A stretch of 64,000 nt of DNA from Novosphingobium sp. IK01 (GTDB taxonomy: Bacteria > Pseudomonadota > Alphaproteobacteria > Sphingomonadales > Sphingomonadaceae). Both the position numbers and the translations under genes were made by a program. Of the stretch, positions 56,677 through 63,405 are shown in pieces (position 1 is the stretch's first letter; every line of letters begins with the position of its first letter). Under the pieces are notes generated by a model. The model saw only the letters and a program-made list of their open reading frames with translations, was not told where the DNA came from and ran no database searches. Location of the stretch: NCBI RefSeq assembly GCF_033242265.1, contig NZ_BTFW01000001.1, forward strand, positions 3,245,001 to 3,309,000. Reading direction: 5' to 3'.

Positions 56677-57000
56677 ATGACCGCTTTTCACGACCGCGGG
56701 CACATTCCTGCGAGCAACCTCGCCCATGACGAGGAAATGGTGTTCCGTGTCCATGCCCGGCGCAACCGCCTGCTGGGCCAGTGGGCTGCCGAACGCATGC
56801 AGCTCAACCAGGCCGAGACCGAGGCCTATGCCAAGGGCGTCGTTCAGGCCGACTTTGAGGAAGCGGGCGACGAGGATGTGATCCGCAAGCTTCTGGGCGA
56901 CCTGATCGCTGCGGGTGTGGACAGCTCGGACGCCGAAATTCGCGCTGCCATGGATGCCAAGTCGGTGGAAGCGCGCCGCCAGTTGATGGGAGAATTGTAA
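56677..57000 (+). CDS. DUF1476 protein, F1-ATPase zeta-inhibitor family
   Basis: A 107-residue protein of DUF1476, the family of the zeta subunit that inhibits ATP hydrolysis by the F1Fo ATP synthase in Paracoccus and other alphaproteobacteria. LAHDEEMVFRVHARRNRLLGQWAAERM, split here as two conserved blocks, and VVQADFEEAGDEDVIRKLLGD are the family signatures. ATG 56677 gives the usual length; ATG 56662 is an alternative. Whether it inhibits ATP synthase here is inference. Its stop overlaps the bolA start by one base. Confidence 0.9.
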   Translation: MTAFHDRGHIPASNLAHDEEMVFRVHARRNRLLGQWAAERMQLNQAETEAYAKGVVQADFEEAGDEDVIRKLLGDLIAAGVDSSDAEIRAAMDAKSVEARRQLMGEL

Positions 57001-57233
57001 TGGCGATGGCTGCCGCCGATATTCAGGCGATGATTCTGGCCGCGATGCCCGACGCCGATGTGACGATCACCGATCTGGCCGGAGACGGCGATCACTATGC
57101 CGCGCACGTGGTTTCCCCCAGCTTTTCGGGCATGAGCCGTGTGGCCCAGCACAAGGCGGTCTATGCCGCGCTGGGCGGCCGCATGGGCGGCGTGCTCCAT
57201 GCCTTGCAACTGACCACGGCCGCCCCCAAGTAA
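57000..57233 (+). CDS. BolA family protein
   Basis: A 77-residue BolA/IbaG-like protein, which with monothiol glutaredoxins binds and moves [2Fe-2S] clusters. The motif FSGMSRVAQHKAVYAALG includes the conserved His ligand, and DGDHYAAHVVSPSF the earlier conserved His. It is located 24 bases upstream of the CGFS glutaredoxin, the well-known functional partner. Confidence 0.93.
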   Translation: MAMAAADIQAMILAAMPDADVTITDLAGDGDHYAAHVVSPSFSGMSRVAQHKAVYAALGGRMGGVLHALQLTTAAPK

Positions 57234-57257
57234 GGGCCGAAAGGAACCGATCCCACC

Positions 57258-57584
57258 ATGACTACGCACGCGCGCATCGACGAAATCGTCAAGGGCAATG
57301 ATGTTGTCCTCTTCATGAAGGGCACCCCCCTGTTCCCGCAATGCGGGTTCTCCAGCCGCGCCGTGGCGATTCTCGAACGCCTTGGCGTCGATTATGCCAG
57401 CGTGGACGTGCTTCAGGACATGGAAATCCGCCAGGGCATCAAGGCCTATTCGGACTGGCCGACGATCCCCCAGCTCTATGTGAAGGGCGAATTCGTGGGC
57501 GGCTCGGACATCATGACCGAAATGTTCGAGGCTGGCGAACTGGCCGAACTGATGGCCCAGGCCGAAGTCAAGCCCGCTGCCTGA
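57258..57584 (+). CDS. grxD: Monothiol glutaredoxin (CGFS type)
   Basis: A 108-residue Grx4-like protein for iron-sulfur cluster transfer. The active site CGFS holds Cys29 ([11 protein letters not shown]). The [19 protein letters not shown] segment binds glutathione. It forms a gene pair with bolA and ends at a strong terminator. Confidence 0.96.
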   Translation: MTTHARIDEIVKGNDVVLFMKGTPLFPQCGFSSRAVAILERLGVDYASVDVLQDMEIRQGIKAYSDWPTIPQLYVKGEFVGGSDIMTEMFEAGELAELMAQAEVKPAA

Positions 57585-57626
57585 GGGCACGGGGCTGCCC
57601 GGTGCAGCCCCGCCTCTTGCGATCAG

Positions 57627-57659
57627 ACGCGGTTTCCCTTGCGGGAAGCCGCGTTTTTT
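57627..57659 (+). terminator. Intrinsic terminator after the glutaredoxin gene
   Basis: 12-nt arms (57627-57638 and 57643-57654) with a single T-G pair and loop TTGC, followed by TTTTTT (57654-57659). It ends the DUF1476-bolA-grxD transcript 43 bases after the stop. Confidence 0.9.
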
Positions 57660-57733
57660 CGTGGCCGGGCAGGCACGCCGTCAAGGCTGGAACGGGGCTT
57701 GGAAAGTGCCGGGGCCGGGCTCATCATGGTGCC

Positions 57734-58579
57734 ATGATGATCGATCCGCCTCCTGATCCTGTCCCGTCCCCTTCCGCAGCCTCCATGGGCGAGCCGGCGG
57801 CAACGGTGATCGTGTTCCGTCATGCGCGGGAAACGGGGGCTGCGGAAATCCTGCTGGTCGAGCGTTCGTCCCGTCTGGCCTTTGCCGGTGGAGCGACGGT
57901 CTTTCCCGGTGGCAAGGTCGATCCTGCCGACCGTGCGCTGGCCGTTCACGAGATGGCGCGCAAGGCGCGCGAAGGCGCGGGGCTGGACCCTGAAGACGTG
58001 GCGGGCAGGATCGCCGCCGTGCGTGAAACGCTGGAGGAAACAGGCTTGCTGGTCGCTCTGGTCGCCGCGAGCGGAGAGGCTGCCCCCTTCACGGCGGTTT
58101 CGGCCCGGGCCGCGCGAGTGATGCTGGTGGAGGAAGGGGGCGCGCTGGCGCCGGTGCTTGCCCGGTTTGGCTGGTCGCTCGATCTCGAAGGGCTGGTGCC
58201 CTGGGCCCGCTGGTGGCCGCGCGACAAGCCGGGGCGGATCTTCGATACCCGGTTCTATCTGGCCGATCTGGGGACTGGTGCGGTCGATCTGGCCGTCGAT
58301 GGCACCGAAAACCGGCGGCTGTTCTGGGCCAGTGCGCGCGATGCGCTGGCGCTGGCCGACAAGGGCGCGATCCACATCATCTATCCCACGCGCCGCAATC
58401 TCGAACGTCTGGCCGATTTTCCCGATTTCGCGGCCTGCCGGGCCCATGCGCAGACCATTCCGGTCGTGCCGATCTCGCCGCGCATGGTGCTGCGCGAGGG
58501 ATGCGAGTGGCTGATGATTCCGCCCGGCCATGGCTATCCGGTTCTTGGCGAACCGCTGCGAGGGGCAATCCGCGACTGA
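57734..58579 (+). CDS. Nudix hydrolase with interrupted Nudix box (NUDT19-like)
   Basis: A 281-residue protein. The Nudix box begins at G59-G60-K61 (VFPGGKVDPAD), but the RETLEETG part is at R97-G104. That leaves a spacing about 23 residues longer than the canonical 14 between the Gly and the Arg. Such an insertion is known in NUDT19-type and related acyl-CoA hydrolases, so a CoA-ester substrate is possible. PWARWWPRDKPGRIFDTRFYL is typical of this branch. Start ATG 57734 or 57737. Monocistronic. Confidence 0.88.
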   Translation: MMIDPPPDPVPSPSAASMGEPAATVIVFRHARETGAAEILLVERSSRLAFAGGATVFPGGKVDPADRALAVHEMARKAREGAGLDPEDVAGRIAAVRETLEETGLLVALVAASGEAAPFTAVSARAARVMLVEEGGALAPVLARFGWSLDLEGLVPWARWWPRDKPGRIFDTRFYLADLGTGAVDLAVDGTENRRLFWASARDALALADKGAIHIIYPTRRNLERLADFPDFAACRAHAQTIPVVPISPRMVLREGCEWLMIPPGHGYPVLGEPLRGAIRD

Positions 58580-58637
58580 ATGCCACGCCGATGCACGATG
58601 GACTTGCATCCACAATCGAGAATATGGCAGGGCGGAT

Positions 58638-58666
58638 TTGAACCAATAAGGATAAGTATTTATCCT
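58638..58666 (+). promoter_or_regulatory. Promoter candidate overlapping a palindrome
   Basis: TTGAAC (58638-58643), 17 bases, TATCCT (58661-58666). The spacer and -10 contain the inverted repeat AGGATAA-GTAT-TTATCCT (58649-58666), an operator-like arrangement. It lies in an AT-rich island in the 541-base gap 58580-59120 and would serve the small gene and sugar transferase downstream. Confidence 0.55.
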
Positions 58667-58820
58667 AAGGTTTGTTCCTATGCCCTTCCGCGGCGGCTCG
58701 GGGTGAATGCTTAAGCGCGCGTGATGTAGGGCAGGGGGCGGCAGTGTCCGTGCGGCTGTTTGCGGTGCGGGGGCAAGGGCTGTGTGCAAGGGCCGGAGTG
58801 GACCTCTGGAATGGCCGCAG

Positions 58821-59003
58821 ATGGAAATGGAATTGTTTGGTGCAATGGAAAAAAATTCCTTCCTCTGGCATTTTCAGGGCGTCGCGCAGGGGCGTGAACG
58901 GGATTCTGTGGCCCGCTTTCCGGGCTGGTTTCGTGTCCTTTTCCCGGTGACGTTTTGCGGCGCCTTCTGGGGCGGCGTGATCTGGCTCCTGCTTCGCCCA
59001 TAA
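58821..59003 (+). CDS. Possible small single-helix membrane protein
   Basis: A 60-residue open frame, Met-rich at the start, with a C-terminal membrane helix (VLFPVTFCGAFWGGVIWLLL) and a short basic end. It would be expressed from the promoter at 58638. No ribosome binding site stands out, and an earlier start at 58782 is possible. It lies 117 bases before the priming sugar transferase. Moderate confidence only: the amphipathic/hydrophobic pattern looks protein-like, but no homologue is recalled. Confidence 0.4.
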   Translation: MEMELFGAMEKNSFLWHFQGVAQGRERDSVARFPGWFRVLFPVTFCGAFWGGVIWLLLRP

Positions 59004-59120
59004 GGTCCGACAGGCCTGATCGCCGTCAGCTAACGAACCATCTTGGGTTAATCCGGCGCTGACGGGATCGGGCGCCACTTCCTATCGTCGCGTGACGGGT
59101 GCCGCAAACGGCGCCGCTCG

Positions 59121-59975
59121 ATGATGGGGACTGTCACCGTGAATCATCGTCACAATGTCGCCACCGTGCCCTGGACCGCCACGCCGGTCTGCGTGCCGGT
59201 GGAGCCGTCTGCTGCGCGTCGTGCCATCCTTGCCCGCACCGGACCTGAAGGCCTTTTGCCCGGCGAGCCCTCTCTTGCGAGGGGCCTGCTTGCGGACACC
59301 CCCGTCGGGCCCTCACCTGACGCGGGCGATGCCGGGCCGCGTCGGGGGGACGAGCGATGGCGGGGGGGCGAGCGATGGATCCGCTTCGTGGACGTGAGCG
59401 TATCGCTGGCGGCGCTCCTGTTCTTCCTGCCGCTGATGATCACGATTGCAGCTGCGGTCTGGCTGTCCGACAAGGGGCCGGTGCTGTTCCGCCATCGCCG
59501 GGTGGGGGCAGGGGGGCGCCATTTCTACTGCCTCAAGTTCCGCTCGATGTGTACCGATGCCGATGCCCGGCTTCGCCATGTTCTGGAGACCGACGCGGAA
59601 GCCCGCGCCGAATGGCAGGCCACCCACAAGTTGCAGCGCGATCCGCGCATCACCACGCTCGGGCGTTTTTTGCGCAAGAGCAGCCTCGATGAATTGCCGC
59701 AACTGATCAACGTCCTGCGCGGCGACATGAGCCTGGTGGGCCCGCGCCCGATCGTCGATGCCGAAGTGCCCCGCTATGGCCGCCACTTTGCTGCCTATTG
59801 CGCGGTCAGGCCGGGGGTGACGGGCCTGTGGCAAGTCGCGCGCCGGGATGACACCTCGTATCGCCGCCGGGTTGCTTGCGATCTCTACTATCGCCGGAGC
59901 CGCTCCTTGCGCTTCAACTTGCAGATCATGGTCTTGACGGTGCCGAGTGTCCTGCTGGCGCGTGGAGCCTTTTGA
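59121..59975 (+). CDS. Priming undecaprenyl-phosphate sugar transferase (ExoY/WcaJ-type)
   Basis: A 284-residue bacterial sugar transferase that loads the first sugar phosphate onto undecaprenyl phosphate for exopolysaccharide assembly. An N-terminal 85-residue disordered part precedes one membrane helix (VSVSLAALLFFLPLMITIAA). The catalytic domain follows with KFRSM, SSLDELPQLINVLRGDMSLV, GPRPIV and RPGVTGLWQV. The sugar specificity (glucose or galactose) is not readable. The short form, with one helix, groups with ExoY rather than the five-helix WbaP type. Confidence 0.94.
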   Translation: MMGTVTVNHRHNVATVPWTATPVCVPVEPSAARRAILARTGPEGLLPGEPSLARGLLADTPVGPSPDAGDAGPRRGDERWRGGERWIRFVDVSVSLAALLFFLPLMITIAAAVWLSDKGPVLFRHRRVGAGGRHFYCLKFRSMCTDADARLRHVLETDAEARAEWQATHKLQRDPRITTLGRFLRKSSLDELPQLINVLRGDMSLVGPRPIVDAEVPRYGRHFAAYCAVRPGVTGLWQVARRDDTSYRRRVACDLYYRRSRSLRFNLQIMVLTVPSVLLARGAF

Positions 59976-59985
59976 CGCGAAAGAC

Positions 59986-60029
59986 CGAACGGGGCCGGAA
60001 TATCGAACGGGGCCCAATATCGAACGGGG
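59986..60029. repeat. Three tandem CGAACGGGG units
   Basis: CGAACGGGG at 59986-59994, 60004-60012 and 60021-60029, with 18- and 17-base periods. The first two units are each followed by AATAT (59999-60003 and 60016-60020). It starts 11 bases after the sugar transferase stop. Iterated sites of this kind suggest protein binding; no known consensus is recognised. Confidence 0.7.
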
Positions 60030-60059
60030 AAAGCGCCCCCCGGCACTTTCCCCGCGATA

Positions 60060-60098
60060 CGTGCCGAAGCACGCATTAGCCGACCGTGCCGAGGCACG
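60060..60098. repeat. Pair of CGTGCCGANGCACG palindromes
   Basis: CGTGCCGAAGCACG (60060-60073) and CGTGCCGAGGCACG (60085-60098), two near-identical palindromes 25 bases apart. GGCACGAATGG, starting in the second, recurs at 60176-60186. They could be operators or RNA hairpins. Confidence 0.6.
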
Positions 60099-60258
60099 AA
60101 TGGCTTACATCGACTTGTGTGGGAATACTCGTGTGGACATGGACCAATCTGTCATTTCACAATGACTGCTGCCCCGGCACGAATGGGCAACAGCGCGTCC
60201 AGGCGCCTGCGTCTGACACATCTCCCCCTGCGCAGACGGGCGTCTGGCAAAGCAAGGT

Positions 60259-60405
60259 CTAGAAAACGAGGAGGGCGAACCCGATCCAGAACACCTGGCT
60301 CACGGCCAGGCCGATCAGGAGCCCCTTTGCCGCAGCAGTGCTCTCGGCAGCGGGGCTGTCATGGAATGAGACGAACCTGTCTTCACGAAATGATTGAGTA
60401 GACAT
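60259..60405 (-). CDS. Small single-helix membrane protein
   Basis: A 48-residue open frame. A polar N terminus (MSTQSFREDRFVSFHDSPAA) is followed by a membrane helix (GLLIGLAVSQVFWIGFALLVF) reaching the C terminus. It is divergent from the glycosyltransferase operon and convergent toward the sugar transferase. The region 50-95 bases upstream holds three TGTGACA-type repeats. I do not recognise a family; coding is supported by the clean polar/hydrophobic layout. Confidence 0.5.
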   Translation of the reverse strand: MSTQSFREDRFVSFHDSPAAESTAAAKGLLIGLAVSQVFWIGFALLVF

Positions 60406-60454
60406 CCTGCAACCCTTGTTTTTTGGCCTTTTTACCGGCCTTGGCATTGTCTTG

Positions 60455-60497
60455 TTGTGACATGGCTTATTGTGACATGGACTGTGCCGTGACACGG
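60455..60497. repeat. TTGTGACATGG direct repeats
   Basis: TTGTGACATGG at 60455-60465 and 60470-60480, exactly 15 bases apart. A third related copy, CGTGACACGG, is at 60488-60497. It lies just upstream of the small minus-strand gene, an operator-like position. Confidence 0.6.
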
Positions 60498-60752
60498 GCC
60501 CTCCCGCTACATTTTGCCTTTTTGACTCCTGCCTTGTTTTCGGCAGTTCGAGGCATTTTCTCTTTTTGGCGGCTTTGTGCCGCATGTTCCTTTTGGAACG
60601 TTGGACAGGGCCCGGCTTGTTTTCGCCATGCTCCTGTCGGTCCGGCCTTGCCGAAAGGGCTCCAGGGGCCCTTGCGGTTCAACCGTCTGACACTGGCTTT
60701 TCACAGCGAGGTCGTGTTGTAAACCCCCGGATAATACTGATTTTACAGGCCG

Positions 60753-60785
60753 ATGCGGCGCAACAGGCATCCTGTTGCGCCGCAT
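60753..60785. repeat. Perfect 15-bp inverted repeat with 3-nt loop
   Basis: Arms 60753-60767 and 60771-60785 are perfect reverse complements with loop CAT. No T run follows on either strand, so a simple terminator is unlikely. It is located in the gap upstream of the EPS glycosyltransferases. Confidence 0.8.
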
Positions 60786-61426
60786 GGCGCTGTTTGCGGG
60801 GCTTCCGGCGCGCGCGCTGCGCGCAAGTGCGTTGCGCTGCACAATGTCGTGGCTGGCGAACAAGGTTGATTGCAGGTTCACCGTTTTTCTTCCGCTTCAA
60901 GACCTTGGCGGTCGGGCTCCCCGTGCGGTCTGTGCACTGATGTCAAGCAATGTCATGATTATGAAACAGAAAGGCGGGTGCCGCCGGTTTGGGGGGCCAT
61001 GCCGGGCGGGGCGATGCGGCGATGGGGGCGGGGCGGGGATGTCCTGATGGCCGGGGCGGTGCTTCGCGGGTGCAAGATGCATGGGACGAAACCGTCGCGA
61101 CACGGGCCGGGGCCATTTGGAAATTCCGCATTGCTGCGTTGCGGGGGCAAATTTTTTTTGGGGGGAGGGGGCTCGTGGCCTGCGAACACGGCCCCCGTCG
61201 CACGAATCGTCGCTGCGTGCGAGCGGGATGGGGTGTGAATTGCGCCGGACCGGCCATGCGGCGGGGCCCTTGTTCCCGGTGATTCTCCCTGCCTTTCCTG
61301 CGTTTTCGGCTGTGAGTGGAGGGAGGCGGGCGGGGCTAGTGGGTCGGTAACGGAGCCAACGCGCGTGGACCGGACAGGGCGCCTGCCGTCCAATACCCCC
61401 CGTTCAACGAGGGGACAGCGCGCCAT

Positions 61427-62296
61427 ATGCTGCGAATCCATGTTGCCATTGCCACTGTTGGCCGCGCCGCGCTGGCGCGCAAGACGATCGATCTTCTGGC
61501 CGGGCAGTCGCGGCGCCCTGACGGCGTTCTCGTCGTCGGCGCGGCGGAGGCCGACATTGCCGGTCTTGCCGACAGCCCGCTCCACCCCGAAGTGGCGCTG
61601 GCCGCGCGCGGCCTGTGCCGCCAGCGCAACCGCGCGCTCGAACTGCTGGCCGGGCGCTGCGACGTGGTGATCTTCTTCGACGACGATTTCGTGCCATCGC
61701 CCGATTATCTCGCTGCGGTAGAGGCCATTTTCGAAGGTCAGGCCGATGTTGCGGGGATCACCGGCAATCTGGTGGGCGATGGCGTGCGCCATGGCGGCTT
61801 CGGGATCGCCCAGGCCCAGGCGATGATCGCGGCCCGGACCTTGCAGCTCGACCCCGCGATCATCCCGCGCGAGGCGCTCTATGGCTGCAACATGGCGCTG
61901 CGCATGGCCGATGTCGGCGATCTGCGCTTTGACGAGGCGCTGCCGCTCTATGGCTGGCAGGAGGATATCGATTTCACCATGCGCCTTGCGCGGCGCGGGC
62001 GTCTGGTGTCGACCGGGCTGGTGTCCGGGGTCCACCTCGGCGTGAAGGGCGGGCGGACATCGGGGCTCAGGCTCGGCTATTCGCAAGTCGCCAATATCGT
62101 CTACCTCCTGCGCAAGGGGACGATGCCGCGCGCGCTGGCGCGCAAGCTGCTCTGGCGCAATCTGGCCAGCAATGTCCTGCGCGCCGGGTTTCCCGAGCCG
62201 CATGTCGACCGGCTGGGGCGCTTGCGGGGCAATGCCATGGCGCTCGTCGATCTCGTGCGCGGGCGGATCGACCCGCGCCGCATCGAAAGCATGTGA
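61427..62296 (+). CDS. GT2-family glycosyltransferase
   Basis: A 289-residue GT-A fold enzyme, cytoplasmic, adding a sugar to the lipid-linked EPS repeat unit. It opens with IHVAIATVGRAAL (nucleotide-sugar binding). The metal-binding acidic triad D85-D87 lies in FFDDDFVPSPDY, and WQEDIDFTMRLARRG gives the ED catalytic base region. No membrane helices are evident. It overlaps the next gene by 4 bases, so it is an operon. Confidence 0.9.
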   Translation: MLRIHVAIATVGRAALARKTIDLLAGQSRRPDGVLVVGAAEADIAGLADSPLHPEVALAARGLCRQRNRALELLAGRCDVVIFFDDDFVPSPDYLAAVEAIFEGQADVAGITGNLVGDGVRHGGFGIAQAQAMIAARTLQLDPAIIPREALYGCNMALRMADVGDLRFDEALPLYGWQEDIDFTMRLARRGRLVSTGLVSGVHLGVKGGRTSGLRLGYSQVANIVYLLRKGTMPRALARKLLWRNLASNVLRAGFPEPHVDRLGRLRGNAMALVDLVRGRIDPRRIESM

Positions 62297-63405
62297 GCGC
62301 CGTGCGGCCCATCGCGTTCAATGGCAAGTTTCGCGCGGGCAAGCACAATGGCGTGTCGCGCGTGGCCGATCGCCTGATCCGCGAGGTGGACAGCCTGCTG
62401 TCGCAGATGCCGCCTGACGAGCGGCCTCCTGTCCGGCTGATCGTTCCATCCGGCTGCCCGCCCGAGGAGCCCTATCGCGCGATCACCATCGAGGAAGACG
62501 GCCAGGGCCCCAGCCAGAAGTGGGAGCAGCGCCGCCTGCCTCGCCTCGCGCGGGGGAGCCTGCTGGTCAATCTCGCCAATCTGGCCCCCGTCACCCACCG
62601 GCCCAAGGTGCTCATGCTGCACGACGCGCAATTCTGCCGTCCCGATTGCTCCTATCCGCTGCGCCAGCGCCTCGGCTATCGGCTGCTGGCCCCGTTGATG
62701 GCACGGACGAGCCGGGTGGTGCTGACGGTTTCGGACTATTCGCGGCAGGATCTCACCCGGTTCGGGGTGATCGGCTCGGGGCGTGTCGAAATCCTGCACA
62801 ATGGCGCCGATCACATCCTCGAAGTGCCCGCTGACGAGCGCGCGCTGGAACGGCTGGGGCTGATCCACGGGGAATACCTGCTGATGTTCGGCAGCGTGAA
62901 GGCCTACAAGAACAACCAGGTCGTGTTCGAGGCCATGGCTTTGGCCGGAGAGGCGAGCCGGGCGGGCATGGACTGGCCGCCGCGCCAGTTGGTCATCGTC
63001 GGCCCGGATCGTGCCGCGCTCGAAGCGGCGGGGCTTCACCCGCCCGAGAACACGGTCTTTGCCGGTCCCTGCAACGACAGCGTGTTGCGCGCGCTCTACG
63101 AAGGGGCGCAGGCCCTGTTGTTCCCCTCGCGCACCGAAGGCTTCGGCCTGCCCCCGGTGGAGGCGATGCTGTGCCATTGCCCGGTGATCGCGGCGCCCTG
63201 CGGCGCGGTTCCCGAAGTTTGCGGCGCGGCGGCCCTGATGGCCGACCCTGACCGGCCCGACATCTGGCTGGCGCAGATCGCCGCGCTCGACGATCCCGAA
63301 ACGCGCGCGCTGGCGGTTCGCGCGGGGCTCGCACGGGCCGGGCGCTATACCTGGGCCAATGCCGGGCGGACGCTGCTGCGCCTGCTGCTGGAGGTGGCGC
63401 GATGA
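62293..63405 (+). CDS. GT4-family glycosyltransferase
   Basis: A 370-residue retaining GT-B fold enzyme. The N-terminal domain includes NGKFRAGKHNGVSRVADRL. The C-terminal domain has LMFGSVKAYKNNQV, then the family signature FPSRTEGFGLPPVEAM with the EX7E glutamate pair (E-GFGLPPV-E). The start is GTG 62293, overlapping the GT2 stop. The donor sugar is unknown. It overlaps the flippase gene by 4 bases. Confidence 0.92.
   Translation: MSAVRPIAFNGKFRAGKHNGVSRVADRLIREVDSLLSQMPPDERPPVRLIVPSGCPPEEPYRAITIEEDGQGPSQKWEQRRLPRLARGSLLVNLANLAPVTHRPKVLMLHDAQFCRPDCSYPLRQRLGYRLLAPLMARTSRVVLTVSDYSRQDLTRFGVIGSGRVEILHNGADHILEVPADERALERLGLIHGEYLLMFGSVKAYKNNQVVFEAMALAGEASRAGMDWPPRQLVIVGPDRAALEAAGLHPPENTVFAGPCNDSVLRALYEGAQALLFPSRTEGFGLPPVEAMLCHCPVIAAPCGAVPEVCGAAALMADPDRPDIWLAQIAALDDPETRALAVRAGLARAGRYTWANAGRTLLRLLLEVAR

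Larger units (their letters stand above)
59976..61426. other. 1.45-kb gene-poor gap inside the EPS locus
   Basis: Between the sugar transferase and the GT2 gene I find only one plausible small gene (60259-60405, minus). The rest is non-coding by eye. It has lower GC than its neighbours in 60400-60740 and several iterated or palindromic elements, listed separately, but no transposase remnant. It probably carries the promoter of the GT2/GT4/flippase operon. Confidence 0.6.

Noticed and set aside
58672..58950. 92-residue frame starting at ATG 58672
   Set aside because: Cys/Trp/Arg-rich with no folding pattern, and it would be nearly leaderless from the predicted promoter; the 58821 frame fits better.
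60507..60881. 124-residue minus-strand frame in the EPS gap
   Set aside because: Low-complexity basic sequence with no domain or helix pattern, and it runs through the perfect palindrome at 60753.
60870..61238. 122-residue plus-strand frame before the GT2 gene
   Set aside because: Random-looking Gly/Arg/Cys composition and a homopolymer-containing stretch (GGGG...TTTTTTTT); no sign of coding.
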